NCBI RefSeq assembly: GCF_000224145.3
Contig: NW_004190347.2
Location: forward strand, 267,165 to 331,164
DNA from: Ciona intestinalis
Lineage: Eukaryota; Chordata; Ascidiacea; Phlebobranchia; Cionidae
DNA length: 64,000 bases
Direction: 5' to 3'
Shown: positions 25,501 through 40,500 of the stretch, piece after piece
Numbering within the stretch: position 1 is the stretch's first letter
Layout: every line of letters begins with the position of its first letter
Program-made: the position numbers and the translations under genes
The notes under the pieces: model-generated
Told to the model about the DNA's origin: nothing
Databases searched by the model: none
What the model saw: only the letters and a program-made list of their open reading frames with translations

Positions 25501-28500
25501 GCTACGTCAGCAATAAAGCGTCCTACCCAGTTACAGGTTTGAAAATAAAATTGTATAATATACTTTAAAAAGAAAATTACCTTTCCTTTTTACTCCAGAA
25601 ACCAGCGGACGAAAATGCCAAGAACCAAGGGAAATCCCCAGTACGGAAACCACCTGGGAAATCCACGAGTGGTTTAAAGGGAGTGAAATCTTCAATTGGA
25701 AAAGCTTTCAGTTCAAAACAGGTAAGGGAGTAAAAATTTGGTTCGTAATTAATATATTACTGTGTTGCTCACTTTCAAGATTTGTCAAACAAGATAGCGT
25801 GAAACAATCAAGCAAATGGTTTATATTTTCATTCTCTTTTATCGTCCCATTAGGTAGTTAACAAAAAATATTTACATGATTATAAAACCGTATTCACGAA
25901 ATAGGCAATTTAAGTGCTAACGATATCCATCCTACACAACAGCACTATATAGTGTTGTCCAACCTAGGTTAAGAACCAACAGGTGATTCCCCACAAACCA
26001 AACCCCCTCCTCGCTGCTTTTTTTATTGAATTTGTAACGTCTCAATTATTACATTTTTTCAGGTGGATAAGAAATCTCCCAAAAGTCCATCACAGGATGT
26101 GACGTCATCAAAGACAAGTTTCACCAAAAAGAATTCGGATTCGAAAACGGAAAAGCCAAGACCTACAATATCTGGTGAGAATGTAGTTTTATTTATGTTG
26201 GTAGGGAGGGGTAAGATGGATGCCGTTACCAAATAATATCCCAGATTTCCTAATTGTGTTTTAAAACAATTGACAAAGCTGTTTTAGAGGATATCGTTAT
26301 ATAATTCACCAACGAACATGTTTTACTTTGAAAAACCATAAAAGTGTAATATTTTTTCGTAGCTTGGTTCTTAAAGATGTTTTTTTAATGAAATTACGTT
26401 TTATTTTAAATTTACCTTTTTCTTCTTTAAATATACTTTGAAGAAAAAGATGTTTTTATTTAACTGTAATATATTATTTTTTAGACCCGATCCCTATTGT
26501 TACCCCTGATCCTACCTTTGGGTCAATGACCCCGGATAACCCCCCGACCCCTCCACCACGTGACGACATTGAGGTTACTAAAGGTCAAATCAAAGTGAAC
26601 GGGTCGTATGAGAGTAAGTAATACATAACATAAATTTATTTCTTCCAATATTGTAACAAGATCAAATTAATTAAAACAACAAAGAGAATGGAATTAGCAG
26701 CAAAACGATAAATCACGCTAGAGGTAAAAACTACTGGAATAAAAGTGTCAAATAAATGCGTCGCTGCTAAACCAACGATTTCTGACGTGAAGTAATTAAA
26801 ACTTAGTTAATTAATCAATTAATCAACTGCAGAACCGGTAGAGCCGGTTAGTATCAGTCTTGGCTCGCCACGTATGACGAACAAACCGCATAAAACGGCA
26901 ACAGTAGCTCCATTCATGCGTCATCCTACGAAACAATCGGTTCCCCCTCCACCCCCCAAAAGAAATTCTGTAGCAGACGGCCGGGAATCCCCTAATAAGG
27001 AACTCAAGGTAATTTTTTTTTATAAAAATAATATTAACTGTAATGTATGGTGAGTAAGTGACATACGGTTTAGGCCTGAGCTGGACCATTACCTCAACCA
27101 TAGCGTGTTATATTGTATAAGTTTGGATTCGTACTGCGAGGCTTGCTGGGGGTATTGGTATTTTGGCAAGAGTTGTACTATTGCCCTATTATGTTTTAAA
27201 GTTATTTACCAACTATGGTTTGTACACGTAATCCATTTTGTTAGAAGCAATCCACCGAAGTGACGACTCCCGAAGAAGCGAGAGTGAAAGCTGTTAAAGG
27301 GATCGCCGATCTAAGGTTCGTGAAAACTGATTGTTAAACTCTTTTTCAAAAAATGTTGCGGAAACACTGGCTCGGCGTCTAATCATAGGTTTGAAATGGC
27401 GAATTAAGATTAAGCAGTACAATCAAAATACACAACAACTAAGTTGTTCAGTGTGGCCTTATTTGACGAATGTTTTTTTTGTAATAACGACTGTCGTCAA
27501 AAAGGTGGGTTCTTTCACTCATTTATTTATTCATTCATTAAACAGACACAACCTTGAAGCGACCATGTGTTCGTTACGTAACACACAACTACGTCATCGC
27601 AAAGGTGACGCACTACAACGTAGAATATCTGCACAATTGGACGGAGGTTGGTTGTTTATGCGGTTAGCGCATATGGGTTATTTTGGTGGGACGAAATATT
27701 AAGCATAAACTAATATCCAACATTACAACTAAAAGTCGTTGTGAACCATGAACCACTGTAGTAGGTAACCTAACACAAGTCCATGATAACAATGTTTTGG
27801 GCGTGGCTCCGCTGTATGGTTTTCAATCTCCTAAAACGGGCAGCAACATTACATATTTATTTGTAAAATATAAGTTGTCCCGCAAAATTGTACAGAAGTC
27901 TGTTCATGAAGTGATCGTAAACCTATGGTTTATACCAATAACGTAGTCGTCATTTTTTACAGCTGATTTCGACGATCTAAATAAGACAATCCCAGAAATA
28001 CCTTCGCCCTCTGCTGGCATCTACCGATCGCACCACAACCTGCTAAGCAGCCGCACGAGTCCGCGCAACTCTATTATCTCACGAAGCCCGAAGTTACACG
28101 CGGGTGAAACTTTAGCTCAGCCAAGAGATTACAGATTCGAACCAGGTAAGAATAGCATATACGCCTTGGGACTTGTTTATTACTCAAACAGATTATATTC
28201 TATAAGGGTGAGATTTTTAATGAGATAGGCGTAAGACCTGGAATGTAGGTCCATTACCCAAACACCCAGGGTGCTACTGTCTAGACCCCACAGATGCAGT
28301 TTATGCACACTTAATAATGTAGATTCTATAAGAGTGAGGTCTCCAGTGAGGCACACCTAAGACCTAAATTGTAGGTCTATTACCCCAACACCCGAGTGCT
28401 ACCCACTAATTTATAATCACAACCGTTCAGGTCGCTTTTCGTCGCTCCAACGAACTCGTTCTGCTCGTTATCCTCGATCAGCATGGCGTGACGTCACTGC

Positions 28501-31500
28501 TGGTTACGTCAGCGAAGGCGATCCACTTGGAACCCCTGAAAATGAAAGCAAAGGGTAAGTCCCTTTAATGACGTATAGCATACCATGACGTAAATAAAAA
28601 GACATATATAACATAACGTATATAGCACGACGTAATGTAATATGAAGTAGTATAACATGACGTAGTATAACATGACGTAGTTCGACGTCATAATAGTAGT
28701 ATAACGGTAGGTATGTATTATGTAATATGAATGTATGTTATATAGATTAAATATAACAATGCAAAGCCAATTCAATGACCTAGCTATAATGCACATATGG
28801 TTAACATTAGCATAAAGTAGTTGTTCTTAAGAATCCACTTCATTTAGATTAGAAGCCATTTCTCTAAGTAAGGTAGGAGTACTTTAGGAAATCGTAATCC
28901 TTGTTAGTTTGAAATGGAACAGACTCATTAAACACAAACGTTCGTTTAATCTCCAGCATAATCTTATAAGTTGCTCCCGGTTCGGGATTTTGAATTCTTT
29001 CGACTGTTTAAAGGATTATGGGGTGTATATAGCGTACAGGTGTTGCTAAATGCCAATGCCCTTTATTGAAGGTAAATGTAGCGCAGGTCGTTGTGCTATA
29101 GTTCGTTCTAATGTAGCTCTTATAGGTCAAGCTTGTTAAGTTAGATCTTATGCCATTTGTTCTAAAATGGGGTTTGCGACCTAAAAGGTCTCAATATAGC
29201 AGCAATCTATTTATACTGTATCTTTGCAAGAGTGAAGTTTATGTGTTTTTTGTCCAATTATGTTGTGTACGGTGTTCGAATGTGTCGAATTTGGAGCTAA
29301 AGTTTATGTGATTAGTGTTTGGATACCTTGTCATGTATGTGGCGTCACACGTGTAACTTTGACGTCATCACAGCATGATGTCACTGGTTTCCATTGTGAC
29401 CCCCGGATGTCTGCACCGTGCTTATTGTGACGTATGTATGATGTCATTGGCTGTCGCGACTTGTTCTTTTGGGAGCTTCTTTGTTTAATATAGATGATTG
29501 CAATTCAAAGTAAGAGCGGCGCGNNNNNNNNNNNNNNNNNNNNNNNNNNNNNNNNNNNNNNNNNNNNNNNNNNNNNNNNNNNNNNNNNNNNNNNNNNNNN
29601 NNNNNNNNNNNNNNNNNNNNNNNNNNNNNNNNNNNNNNNNNNNNNNNNGGATTATGGGGTGTATATAGGGTACAGGTGTTGCTAAATGCCAATGCCCTTT
29701 ATTGAAGGTATATGTAGCGCAGGTCGTTGTGCTATGAGTTCGTTCTAATGTAGCTCTTATAGGTCAAGCTTGTTAAGTTAGATCTTATGCCATTTGTTCT
29801 AAAATGGGTTTGCGACCTAAAAGGTCTCAATATAGCAGCAATCTATTTATACTGTATCTTTGCAAGAGTGAAGTTTATGTGTTTTTTGTCCAATTATGTT
29901 GTGTACGGTGTTCGAATGTGTCGAATTTGGAGCTAAAGTTTATGTGATTAGTGTTTGGATACCTTGTCATGTATGTGGCGTCACACGTGTAACTTTGACG
30001 TCATCACAGCATGATGTCACTGGTTTCCATTGTGACCCCCGGATGTCTGCACCGTGCTTATTGTGACGTATGTATGATGTCATTGGCTGTCGCGACTTGT
30101 TCTTTTGGGAGCTTCTTTGTTTAATATAGATGATTGCAATTCAAAGTAAGAGCGGCGCGACCCAGTTTCGGGAATATTTCTCATTCATTTCCGCCAGATA
30201 TCCTGTCTCGGGAATAAGGATTAGTACATTGTGAAGATGGGCAGCGCATTCAAATTCATATGTCTTGTAAATTATACATTAGTACAAGACTATGTATATG
30301 CAGACCAGTGCTGTAGTTTATGGATAAGTATAACTGTCTGCTTTAATTTAAGTTCCTACTCTTTATTGCTAGAATGTCAGTTGGGGTATTAAAACGCTTC
30401 GGGAATAAGTATTAGGTCCTAGCAGTTTAATGTTTGCAATTTCAGCATTAAACAACAAAACTGCAAATGTAGAATTCAGCATTATATTGGTGCAACGTAG
30501 TTCTATTTAATCGAATATAATGTAATTTATGGCCCATTATATACCGCAGATAAATTTACAGCTTTGTTTGTGTTGTGTATCTTTTCCCGCTGCAATTTTA
30601 AATATTGCTTCGTCCAAGTGACAAACAATAATGTTTGTTTTTAGTCTTTACGTCATAATAGTAATTTGGATCGTATTTTATTACGTTAAAATAGAAGGAA
30701 ATTACTCCCCGCCGTTTTAGGATTCAAATGTCCTACTTAAAAAGGTTTCCAATGTTTGCTTTCGCAGTTTCAACGCATTGGTAATAGGGACAGAGCGAAT
30801 ACGTGTGTAATTGTAAAAAATAAGTCGTAACACCTGTTGTTTCATGGGTGTTACATTTCTAAGCATTTGGACAAGATTGAAGCAATGTTGTCACGGGTAC
30901 AGTGACGTAATACATCCCATTGTTTCGTCACGAACGCTGCAGGCGAGAGGGTGCAAAGTCAAAGTTAGTCGCGATTAGTTATCACTAAAACTCGCGAAAA
31001 TCGCGTTAACGTCTGTCGAGACTTCTTCTGACGTGATAACAACAGTTAGATGTATCTCGTGGCTTAGTGTTGCTATCGTTTAGTTTGCAGATGTATCTTA
31101 TTGGAGGGTTTCGATGGCTAATGGGATTTATCATGAGTGTTTTATCAGAAATATCAGATATACATAGTTGAGATTTCTTATTGAATATGCGTTATTGAGA
31201 AAATTTTAAATACATTCGAAAAGAGTATAGGCATACATAAAGCATAGGATCTCGCTTATGCAGAATACTTATAAAAGTACTCGTTACAGTATTAATTAAA
31301 TACAGTAAGAATTAGTAAACAGGTCAAAAGTTTAGGGTAAGATGGATACCATAAGCACGTAATATTCCATATTTCCCAAGTGTGTTTTTAACAATTAAGA
31401 GATGCGGGTAACCGGTTTTATAAGTATTTAAATTAATTCTTGTTTGCTACCAAATGGGATGATAAAAGAGAAAGAAGGCATAGACCATCTTACCCCAACT

Positions 31501-34500
31501 TACTATTGGTATTTTAAGGATATGTTCTTTCCTTTTTCGTGTTTTATCCACACGCGTACCCATGTCATATATAAATAGATTTAAGTGTCAAGTTACGGTT
31601 CAATTCCACTTTTCTCTCGTCACATTTTATTTACAACCCCCATTTGTAAACCCACAGTGCAAATGGAATGCTTTTCCAGACCAGTGTTTCCAAACACATT
31701 TCCATTTCAAACCTAAATAAAGTAAATACGGCAACCCTTATATTGCGCGTGCAACACTGCTACACAGTTCTGGTATTTCCTAATGGAAGACGTTCAAACA
31801 TATACTACCAAACGGTACTACAGGCAGGAAATGGCCCTAAAATTGTCAGATTGCTTTTACTTTTCTTGGTATGTCACATTTTACGAGCTTTATAAGGCAG
31901 AAAGTGGACCTACTTTTGAAACGACAATTGGAACAGATAAAGTGTGGGAAAATATCATTCAGTATAGTAAAGACACTCGTATGGAAATGGCCCCAACGAA
32001 GTGTTTTGCAAAAAGATGTAACTTTTTCTAAGTCTACAAAAAACGTACTTTACTAAAAGATATGGTCTCTAGAAATAAATATTTGCCTATGGTAGTTTGG
32101 ACGTCAAGCTGCGAGCATATAAAATTTACCTTTGTAAACAGTATGGAAAAATTACTATTGTTGCCACTTCGCGTAATTTGATTAGGCTTTAGAAATATTT
32201 CCTTTACAAATATTCCTTATACCTTGTAGCAAGGGCGGAGCATCTACCTTTACGTTGTAAACAGTTTGATTAGGCCAGTTTTCACGTTAAAACAAGAACC
32301 ATACAAATATACATAATTTCTTGTAGCAAAGGCAGAGCATGAAATTTACCCTTTCGTTGTAAACAGTTTGAACAAATTGGAAAATGCGATTAAGTCAGTT
32401 TTATCTTTCATTTCAAGCTATACCAGCCCTTCCAGCCATATATGAATACCATTATCATTGCCGCACTTATAGATATTTTCAAGATATAATCAATACATAT
32501 TTGTGAATCCGGCTTGTCGAGTGGTTTGCCTTTTAAATTGTTCTTTACAGCGCTTGAATATCGCCACAATTGCTTTTACATTGTTCCATTACTTTACAGT
32601 GTATAGGTACGTGTTAGTGCAGTTAATATTACTTCAAACGAGAAAGGTAAGTTTACCGGTATAGCCGTCTGTGGGTAAACTTTAACCCAAAATGCGTTGA
32701 TTCGTGGACCATAGAGCTCTGCATTTAGTCAGCTATATATTTATGTAGTTGTATATTTGCGCGTTCGAAACGCTTAATTTTTTTTTTGCATAACAATTTT
32801 ACAAAAACATTTTTCAAAACTTTGGATTCTCTTTCCAGCTACGCGAGTGATGGTGCCATTCTAAACGACCTCGACAGCCCGCAGAAACACTGGGAGATCC
32901 CTGATAGGTGAGGTTTTATTTTTGGAATAATAGCATACCGACTACCGTGTATATACATACGTGGTAAGCGAGCACGAGGTGTATGAAACAGAACACCCGT
33001 GGTATAACGACTGTAGTTGCCCGCCATGTAAGGATAAATAAGTTACATTCATTCGTGCGTTATATATAGTAGGATGGGGTAAGATGGGACATTTTCATTC
33101 TCTTTTATCGTTTTATTTTGTAGTAAACAAAGAATTGTATAACTGCGTGTCCTCATGACTTAAAACAGGTTTGGTAATTATTTAAACGCGAGTCGGAAAT
33201 ATTGGGATATTATGTAATTATTTAAACGCGAGTCGGAAATATTGGGATATTATGTTCTAACGGTATCCCATCTTACCCAGACGTACTATTTTCAGCATCA
33301 TACTAAATTATTCTAGACATTCAACAATCGTAATTACCACGATCATCATACGTCATCCGATTACGTAATGTAATCCTTTGACGTCATGAAAACCAGTGGT
33401 GCATGTACGACCGTTACGCATTAATGGTTATCCTAATAATATCCGGTACTACGTAATAATTAATACGATTTCTATGTTAACGTTATCCAGTCGATATTCG
33501 TACAATGGTAAATCGGCAAAGATTTTCTATACACAGTTTATGATTATACTCTTTAAAAACGAACTTTTTAAAGCCAGTTTTGAGCTAGATTTTATTAAAA
33601 ATAAACGTTTCTTATGCCATGACAAAGCTTTGTAAGTTTTAAACAAAAATACGCCGCAAAATGTTTGAATTAAAGCAATAAATATTAAGTTTATTTGGTA
33701 TTCATAAGTATAAAAGAGAAGAATGTCCTTAAAGATTTTGATTGATTATAAGACTTGATAGCCAGGTCTACCACCGCTTAACGTAAAGTTACTTATGCTT
33801 GTGGTGTACGTTGTAATAATATTGGTTTTGTGGCTCTTATAATATGAAGATTTCTTTGTTTGTCGTCCCTTTATTGATTGTTTCTGTCCACAAGTAAAAG
33901 TTGGTCCGTCTTTCATAAATTGGCGGTTCGTTTATTTAAAACTTCTTTCTTGTGTTTGTCTAGTTATCTCTTTCGCGTGGTACCGCGCCGCGTTCGGTCT
34001 GTGACGTCACTGAGGGTTTTATGTCGGAAAAAGAAGATTAGGGTTTTAATAAAAGACATCGAGACGCAATTAAAGCGCTTGGATTTGAAACGAATGCCGG
34101 TTTCGATCAAGACTTGATGGTTGGCCAGTTAGTACAATGCATGGTTTTACATGCTATGCTACAGCTTATGGTCTGACAGTGTTTTAAAGCATTTGGCAAC
34201 AGCTTGAGCTACATATATCATTTAAAGCAGAAGCAAACCAAGGGACCTGAATTCAATAACCTGGTATTGGGATAGCTTTAAATATTCAAGGCGTTTCTTA
34301 TACAAAAGTATGAACATTGTGTCGAGGATAGTTTCACTTGTGAAGAGTTTTAACTGGAAGCATGAAAGGAAAGTAAATAATAATTATTAAGTGCAGTCGT
34401 AAAGTATAAACTCAACTTTAGTTTGTATTTAGTGATGCTGTTAGCAAGAAATGAATGGTTACGGTATCACTGCTTTAGAACATTACTTGTACGTATGCAA

Positions 34501-37500
34501 AACGCATTTGTGGTACATTAAGGTTTTTAGGGTGGTATGCGGGTGACGTATATAGGTTTATTAAGCAAAAAACATAACAGTAAATAAGTAAAATAATGAA
34601 TTTTCTTTAAATAGTTTGTAAGTCAACGCGATTAGAATTGATTTCAAAACCGCTGCTATTAAAAAGTAATTATTAAGTTCAGCAAACTGTAGTTTAGCAA
34701 AAGTGGCGGTTATTATAAGTTTTATTCAATCCTATATTGTCTAACAAGATTATGATTTAAACGGGATCGACTTGCGTCAATTTGCGCTTCCCTATGGGAG
34801 CTTAACAAGGAATATAATGACGACAGATTGTATAACGTCTGGTGCAGGACGCAAATCTTATTAAATAGCATCAGACGAGTAAATGGGTCGCTATGTTTAC
34901 AGTACGTTAGTACAGAAGACGAGATTTATTAAAAACTAATGTTTCGTCTATAGATGCTAGGGCTAATAAATTCTTCGTATTTTTTTGCTGGAAATAGCTT
35001 TTTTTGCCGGGAGCTGCTATAAAAGATTAATAACCCAAACGTAGTGTATGTAACAACAGAAGCAGTTTATACATTTGCGAGATATAGTGGAGTGGAGGAA
35101 GATGGGACACCTTTATCACATAACATCCAAACATCCTGATTGTATTTTAATCAATTAACAACGGTCTATGGGAGTCGTAAGGATACGTTTTATAATTCTT
35201 TGAATATTCTTTGTTTACTACTTAATGGAACGAGAAAATAAAGATAAAAGGCGTCCCATCTTCCCCCACCCTACTCTGTATATATTTATCTTTTGATTAC
35301 GATAACAAAGAAAGTTTAAATTAAAAATAACGAAAGTATATTTTACAGCAAAACGACAGTCACATATACGTCAGGGCTAAAATGCTAAAAAGCGCCTTAG
35401 GTTTTAGGTTGAAATGTCCTATATAGATTTTGTTGGTAGTGTCAGCCTTAGTTTTAGTTACTATTCGATTCTGTATTACAGGGTGCTTATGTTTTAATGC
35501 TGTCAGCATACGCCGTTTTAGTAACATTGTAATCAATAATTAAGATGGACCATTGATTAGAATGCATTAACTGTCTTTAGCTTGTTACGGCTGGGCTATA
35601 AGCGTTGGATTAAATATGATGACGTCATCTGTTCGAGAGTTTTTGGGTCGTTGGTTGTGTGGGTGAGATTCCAACATAGATATCTTATATATATATATAT
35701 ATGTTTCTAATGTTGTTGTAATACAATTTGTCCTAGCGATGTTTACATTTAGTAGTTTTTCGTTTAATTGGGGTTTGACGCGTGTGTGCATTTGGTGTTA
35801 AAACCGTATCCTCGTGACTTCCATAGACCGTTGTCAGGATATTTGAATATTAGGTGCAAAAGTTGTCCCGTCTTTCCCCGCCCTAATGTATAATGTATTT
35901 TTTATAAATTCAGAAAAATATTTTTATGACGTATAATCTGTATTGTGATGTCAATTTCAGCATTGACGACGCAAGCAGCGTTAGCAGTTGTGACATCAGC
36001 GATTGCATTGCTGACGTCAGCACCGACGAATTATCATCAAATAATAACTCCCCGTTCCACTTGAACAAACATAGAGAGGACAAGGTCACGTGGGGTGGTC
36101 TTGGAGGTGGGCTTTCAAAGTCAACCATGGTAAGTTATGGTTTCGTTAACTGATATGTTTAAATGTTTGTTTTTAAAATCGAAGTTTTTCACCTAGTGGT
36201 CACTAAAGGGCCGAATTGTCAGCCATACAGAAAAATAATCACCCACAAAGTTACATACATGGTAGCTCGTTAGGGGACACAAGGTGTAAGAAACAAAACA
36301 CCCGAGTTATAACGACCACCGTTGCCCTACCACACAAAGACAACTAAGTTGTTAATTGTTTAAAACACGATCAGGATATTTGAATATTATGTGCTAAAGG
36401 TTTCGTGTTCTCCTATTTTACTGTATATTAAATTATATTTATCCCTTCCTACGTGTATATCTCGCCGAATGCAAAGGCTAGCGTTTACGATCCTTTATTA
36501 TGACGTCATAAATCTCGCGACGCCGCAGACACGCGCTTACAACCACGCCCATAACACACCCATTTACCACCAGGCGATTGAAGGCAGTAATAAATCACAG
36601 AAATTAAAGAAACGTGGTGGATTTGGAAGACCACCAACCGGCAAGCCAGGTAAACACCTGTATATCATTCACTTTTAATTGCATTTGCTTTGATGTTAGT
36701 TATTTCAACTTTCTATACCATTGTAAATTGTTGTTGACTTTAATCATTGTACATTGTTTAGTCAATGCTAATTGTATTCACTTTGATGCCAGTTATTCCC
36801 AGTAAACTTATCAAAGAAATTGTAATTGTTGTTTTTTTTGGTACAAGAAACATTGTACATTGTTTAACCTTTGATTAATTTTAATTGTATCTACTTTTAT
36901 GACATTTACAGTAATTTCCATTAGCAACGAATTGTTGGTATCAATTTAAATACCCATTTTATCATTTAGTTAATTCCCTTTAACATGATGTTAGATACAA
37001 TGGGATATGGTAAAGAGAGCCATTTTCACTTGTTTCATATATACAACACTGTCTGTGCAAGGATAAATATTATTATTTGTTTTTACTTTAATGATACAGT
37101 TATTTACAGTGAATTACCACAAGAAAGAATAAATAAATTTATTCATTGATTTCCTTAGGTTTAAAAGCCCCCGGTTCAAGTGTTGTTGGCAGCAGACTTG
37201 CTTGCAACACGTTATCATCGAGCCCATCTGGAAGCCCCACGCCTAACCTGCTTGGTTGGTTGCTCTATTACTAGTTTACTATATCAAATAAAACGTTATA
37301 TGTTTAAAATATAGTAGGGGTGGGGCAAGACAGGACACCTTTAGCACACAATATACAAATACCCTGATCGTGTTTTAAACAATTAATTTATATGTTTACA
37401 ACCAAATGGGACGAGAAGGTATAATGAAAAAGTGTCCCAACTTCCCTCCTCTACTATATTTTAAACATATAAAGTTTGTCCAGCACTTTTGGTTAGTGAT

Positions 37501-40500
37501 TAGGCACTGAATTATACCTAAAGAATGCTGGGTTCGATACAGATCGGCGTATATATCCTGGGCAAAACACTTAGCAGACATTGCTTTAACCCAGTTGTAA
37601 CTAATGGGTTGTAGAATAGAACTTAAAAATCATGTAATCTCGGGTGTCTATGAATACCATTAATAAGCGTTAAAGTTAACATATATAGAAAATGTTGAAA
37701 AAACTATTAAGATTATAATTGTGTGTACAAGTTTTAATTTAACATTATATTAAAGCAGGGCAAAGAGGAACACTGGCATACAGGAGTCTTCCAAGGCCAA
37801 GTAAAAGCAACCTTACTTCTGAGAAGGTAATGTTTAGTAATATAAATTTTTGTATGTGCATTTTTAAACGGTTGTAGCATTCTAAATGGGCAAGGTTCTA
37901 TAGAAAAGTTGTAGTAATTTTTTCACCCATAAAATTTAAATTTACAAACTTAGAAATGTTATAAATATTCTAGCCGGCCAGTTCCCCGCTCGCAACAAGT
38001 CATGCATCAGTGAACACAGGAAAGAATGAAAGTTTCAAACGATCACCCTCGTTGCAAAAGTTGCTTGGGTTAAACTCAAAGAAGGTAAAAATGATGATAA
38101 TAATATATAGTAGAGTGGGGAAGAAGGGACACCTTTAGCACATAATATCAAAATATCCTAATCGTGTTTTAAACAATTAACAACGGTCTATGGGAGTCGT
38201 GAGGATACAGTTTTATAATTCTTTGAATGTTCTTTGTTTATTACCAAATGAAACAAGAAAATAGATTTAAAATGTGTGTTTTCCCCATCCTACTATATGA
38301 CGATATAGGCATTCCAATGATATATTCCAAACATACATAACGTTCTATTCTATGTGGGTGAGGTCAAGGACTTGGAATTCAGGCCAGATTTGGCATATTA
38401 CCTTAAAACCATAGTGTTTACTATTCTATATAAGTAAGGTCATATTGTGCATTATGTAGGGACCTGAAATTAAAGTCAGATTTACCCCAATACTCAATAT
38501 TACACTCATAGTTACATGGTATATATACTTATTACTTACTTATACTCCCAGACCTTGGATAACGACCCCACCATTGTAACTAACCCTCGCATCCCTACAA
38601 CCCCTGAAACATCATCACCCAAGTCAACTTATATGGATGTGACATCATCGATGACATCATCAATGACATCATCGATGAGGGGAATTGTGACATCATCACA
38701 AAGTAAGACAACCGTAACATTGTAATAATGGGACATTCTCTTTGGGTTTATTTATGAATTGTTTTTATTATTTTTATTTGTAAAAACACACAAAAACAAA
38801 ATTTCAGTTCGACTATTATTTTCATTTTTAAACTTTCTTTTTTATCACCTCAGATTCTTATATCTCTCCAAACAAACCGAACATGAATTCCTATAACAGT
38901 CTTGGGAGGCCAAGAAGTAAGTTAAAGTTCTTGCCTACATTGCTTAAAAATGTTTCAAAGTTTTTAAACTCCCCTACTGAGTCAATTAAAAGACAAATAC
39001 CATATATCTGTGGTTCTTAACCATAATAGTTGTAACTTTTATTTGTTTTTTTCGATTATGGTAGCAAAGATTAAGTCGTTATTAAAACGAAAAGATAGGA
39101 TACAGCAGCAAAACAACAGTCGTTTAAACACATGACAGTTAAAACATATTTACATTTAGTTTGTCGAAAAAAGTCTGTATTTAACTATCCATGCTGTATC
39201 TTGTAACCAAATGTAAATTCTATTTCCATTTTCCCCTTAGCAACCTCTCCCCACAATGGTAACACCTCACCTCTCTCGTACATGAGTTTGCCCCGGCGTT
39301 CCTCGAGGTCGCCATCTGTGACATCGGGTTACAACGGCAACGGTTGCCCCGTGACAAGCGGCATGAGTACATGGTCGTCACCAAAAAGGAACAACCCCAA
39401 CAGTGCTTACAGCATCAGCCCTGCACCGAACAACCCCTACTCAGTGAGAAATACCTTTTTAGATCTTGATTTACGACAGAAATTGCACAAGTTCTTTAAG
39501 TATTTGTTAGTGTTTGATCCAGTAATTAAACCGAAATGCCACAGTTATCCTATATCCCAAACCGGGTGTTCTTATACATCTTAACAGCTGCGTTACAAGT
39601 TCTTATGGCAGAGATCAAGTATTTCTTAAGAATGGATTGTTTGACTGATTGTTACTAAAAAATTTCGAAATAAAATTTAAAAAACAGTTTTATTTATAAT
39701 AATCATGCTAAGGATTGCCAACTTATATAAGACCATTAGTTCCTGCATTAAAAGCGTCACATCTGGGTGCCAAGCTATGCATTACCTACCTCTGTCCTAA
39801 CAAACATATTTCACCAGGGACAAAAAAAAAAAAAAAACGCAAAAAAAGCTCTGTAAAACGCATTTTCTTCAATATCCATATGTTCCCTACCCCCAAACTG
39901 TTCTAACAAACATATTCCACCAAGGACAAAAAAAAAAAACGAAGACACAAAAAAACGCTATCAAAAGTACAAAATAACTCTGTAAAACGCATTTTTCATT
40001 ATCCCTATGTTCCCTACCCCCTAAACCTTTCTATCAAACATTGTTCAACCACCAGAGCATGGATATGTTGAGCACGCCATCTTTATACTTGGATGACAAG
40101 AACAGCAACTTATATTTGGACCAAGATTTGCGCAAACATGCTGATGATGTTGCTTATGGAAGGTGAGAGCTTGGTTATTATGTTACTGTTATTACAGTTG
40201 GGGTTGTGGAATGCGAGAATAATTAAGTTTCATTCGTGGTAACTTGTAAGCAAACACGAGGTGTATGAAACAGAACACGGGTGTTCATTATAACGACTAT
40301 CGTTGCCCTGCCATGCGAGGATAAATAAGATACATACGTGTAAGGTATGTCATTTTATTCTCTCTTTTATATTATAGAATTTGTTAAACTTGATTTTAGT
40401 GTTGTTACTTTTCCGTAGCACTAGAACCTAGTAATAGTTTCTAGGCAAGCATTGGCCAATCCTAAACCTTTATTTAAATTCAAACCAGGGGCGGAGTCAG

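Larger units (their letters stand above)
28555..32838 (+). other. NAV intron 16 (4.3 kb)
   Basis: No exon seen. Contents: an AT-rich stretch with repeated ATGACGTAGTATAAC-like words (28560-28720), a duplicated block around a 125 N gap (29013-30159), a MITE (31331-31506), a block of short open frames at 31668-32056 that I do not recognise, and degenerate repeats near 32105-32410. Confidence 0.6.

Noticed and set aside
29444..29692. Open frames made of undetermined residues
   Set aside because: They span an N gap and have no coding support.
31668..32056. Overlapping short plus-strand frames in NAV intron 16
   Set aside because: They overlap in different frames, lack splice signals that would fit NAV, and I recognise nothing in them.
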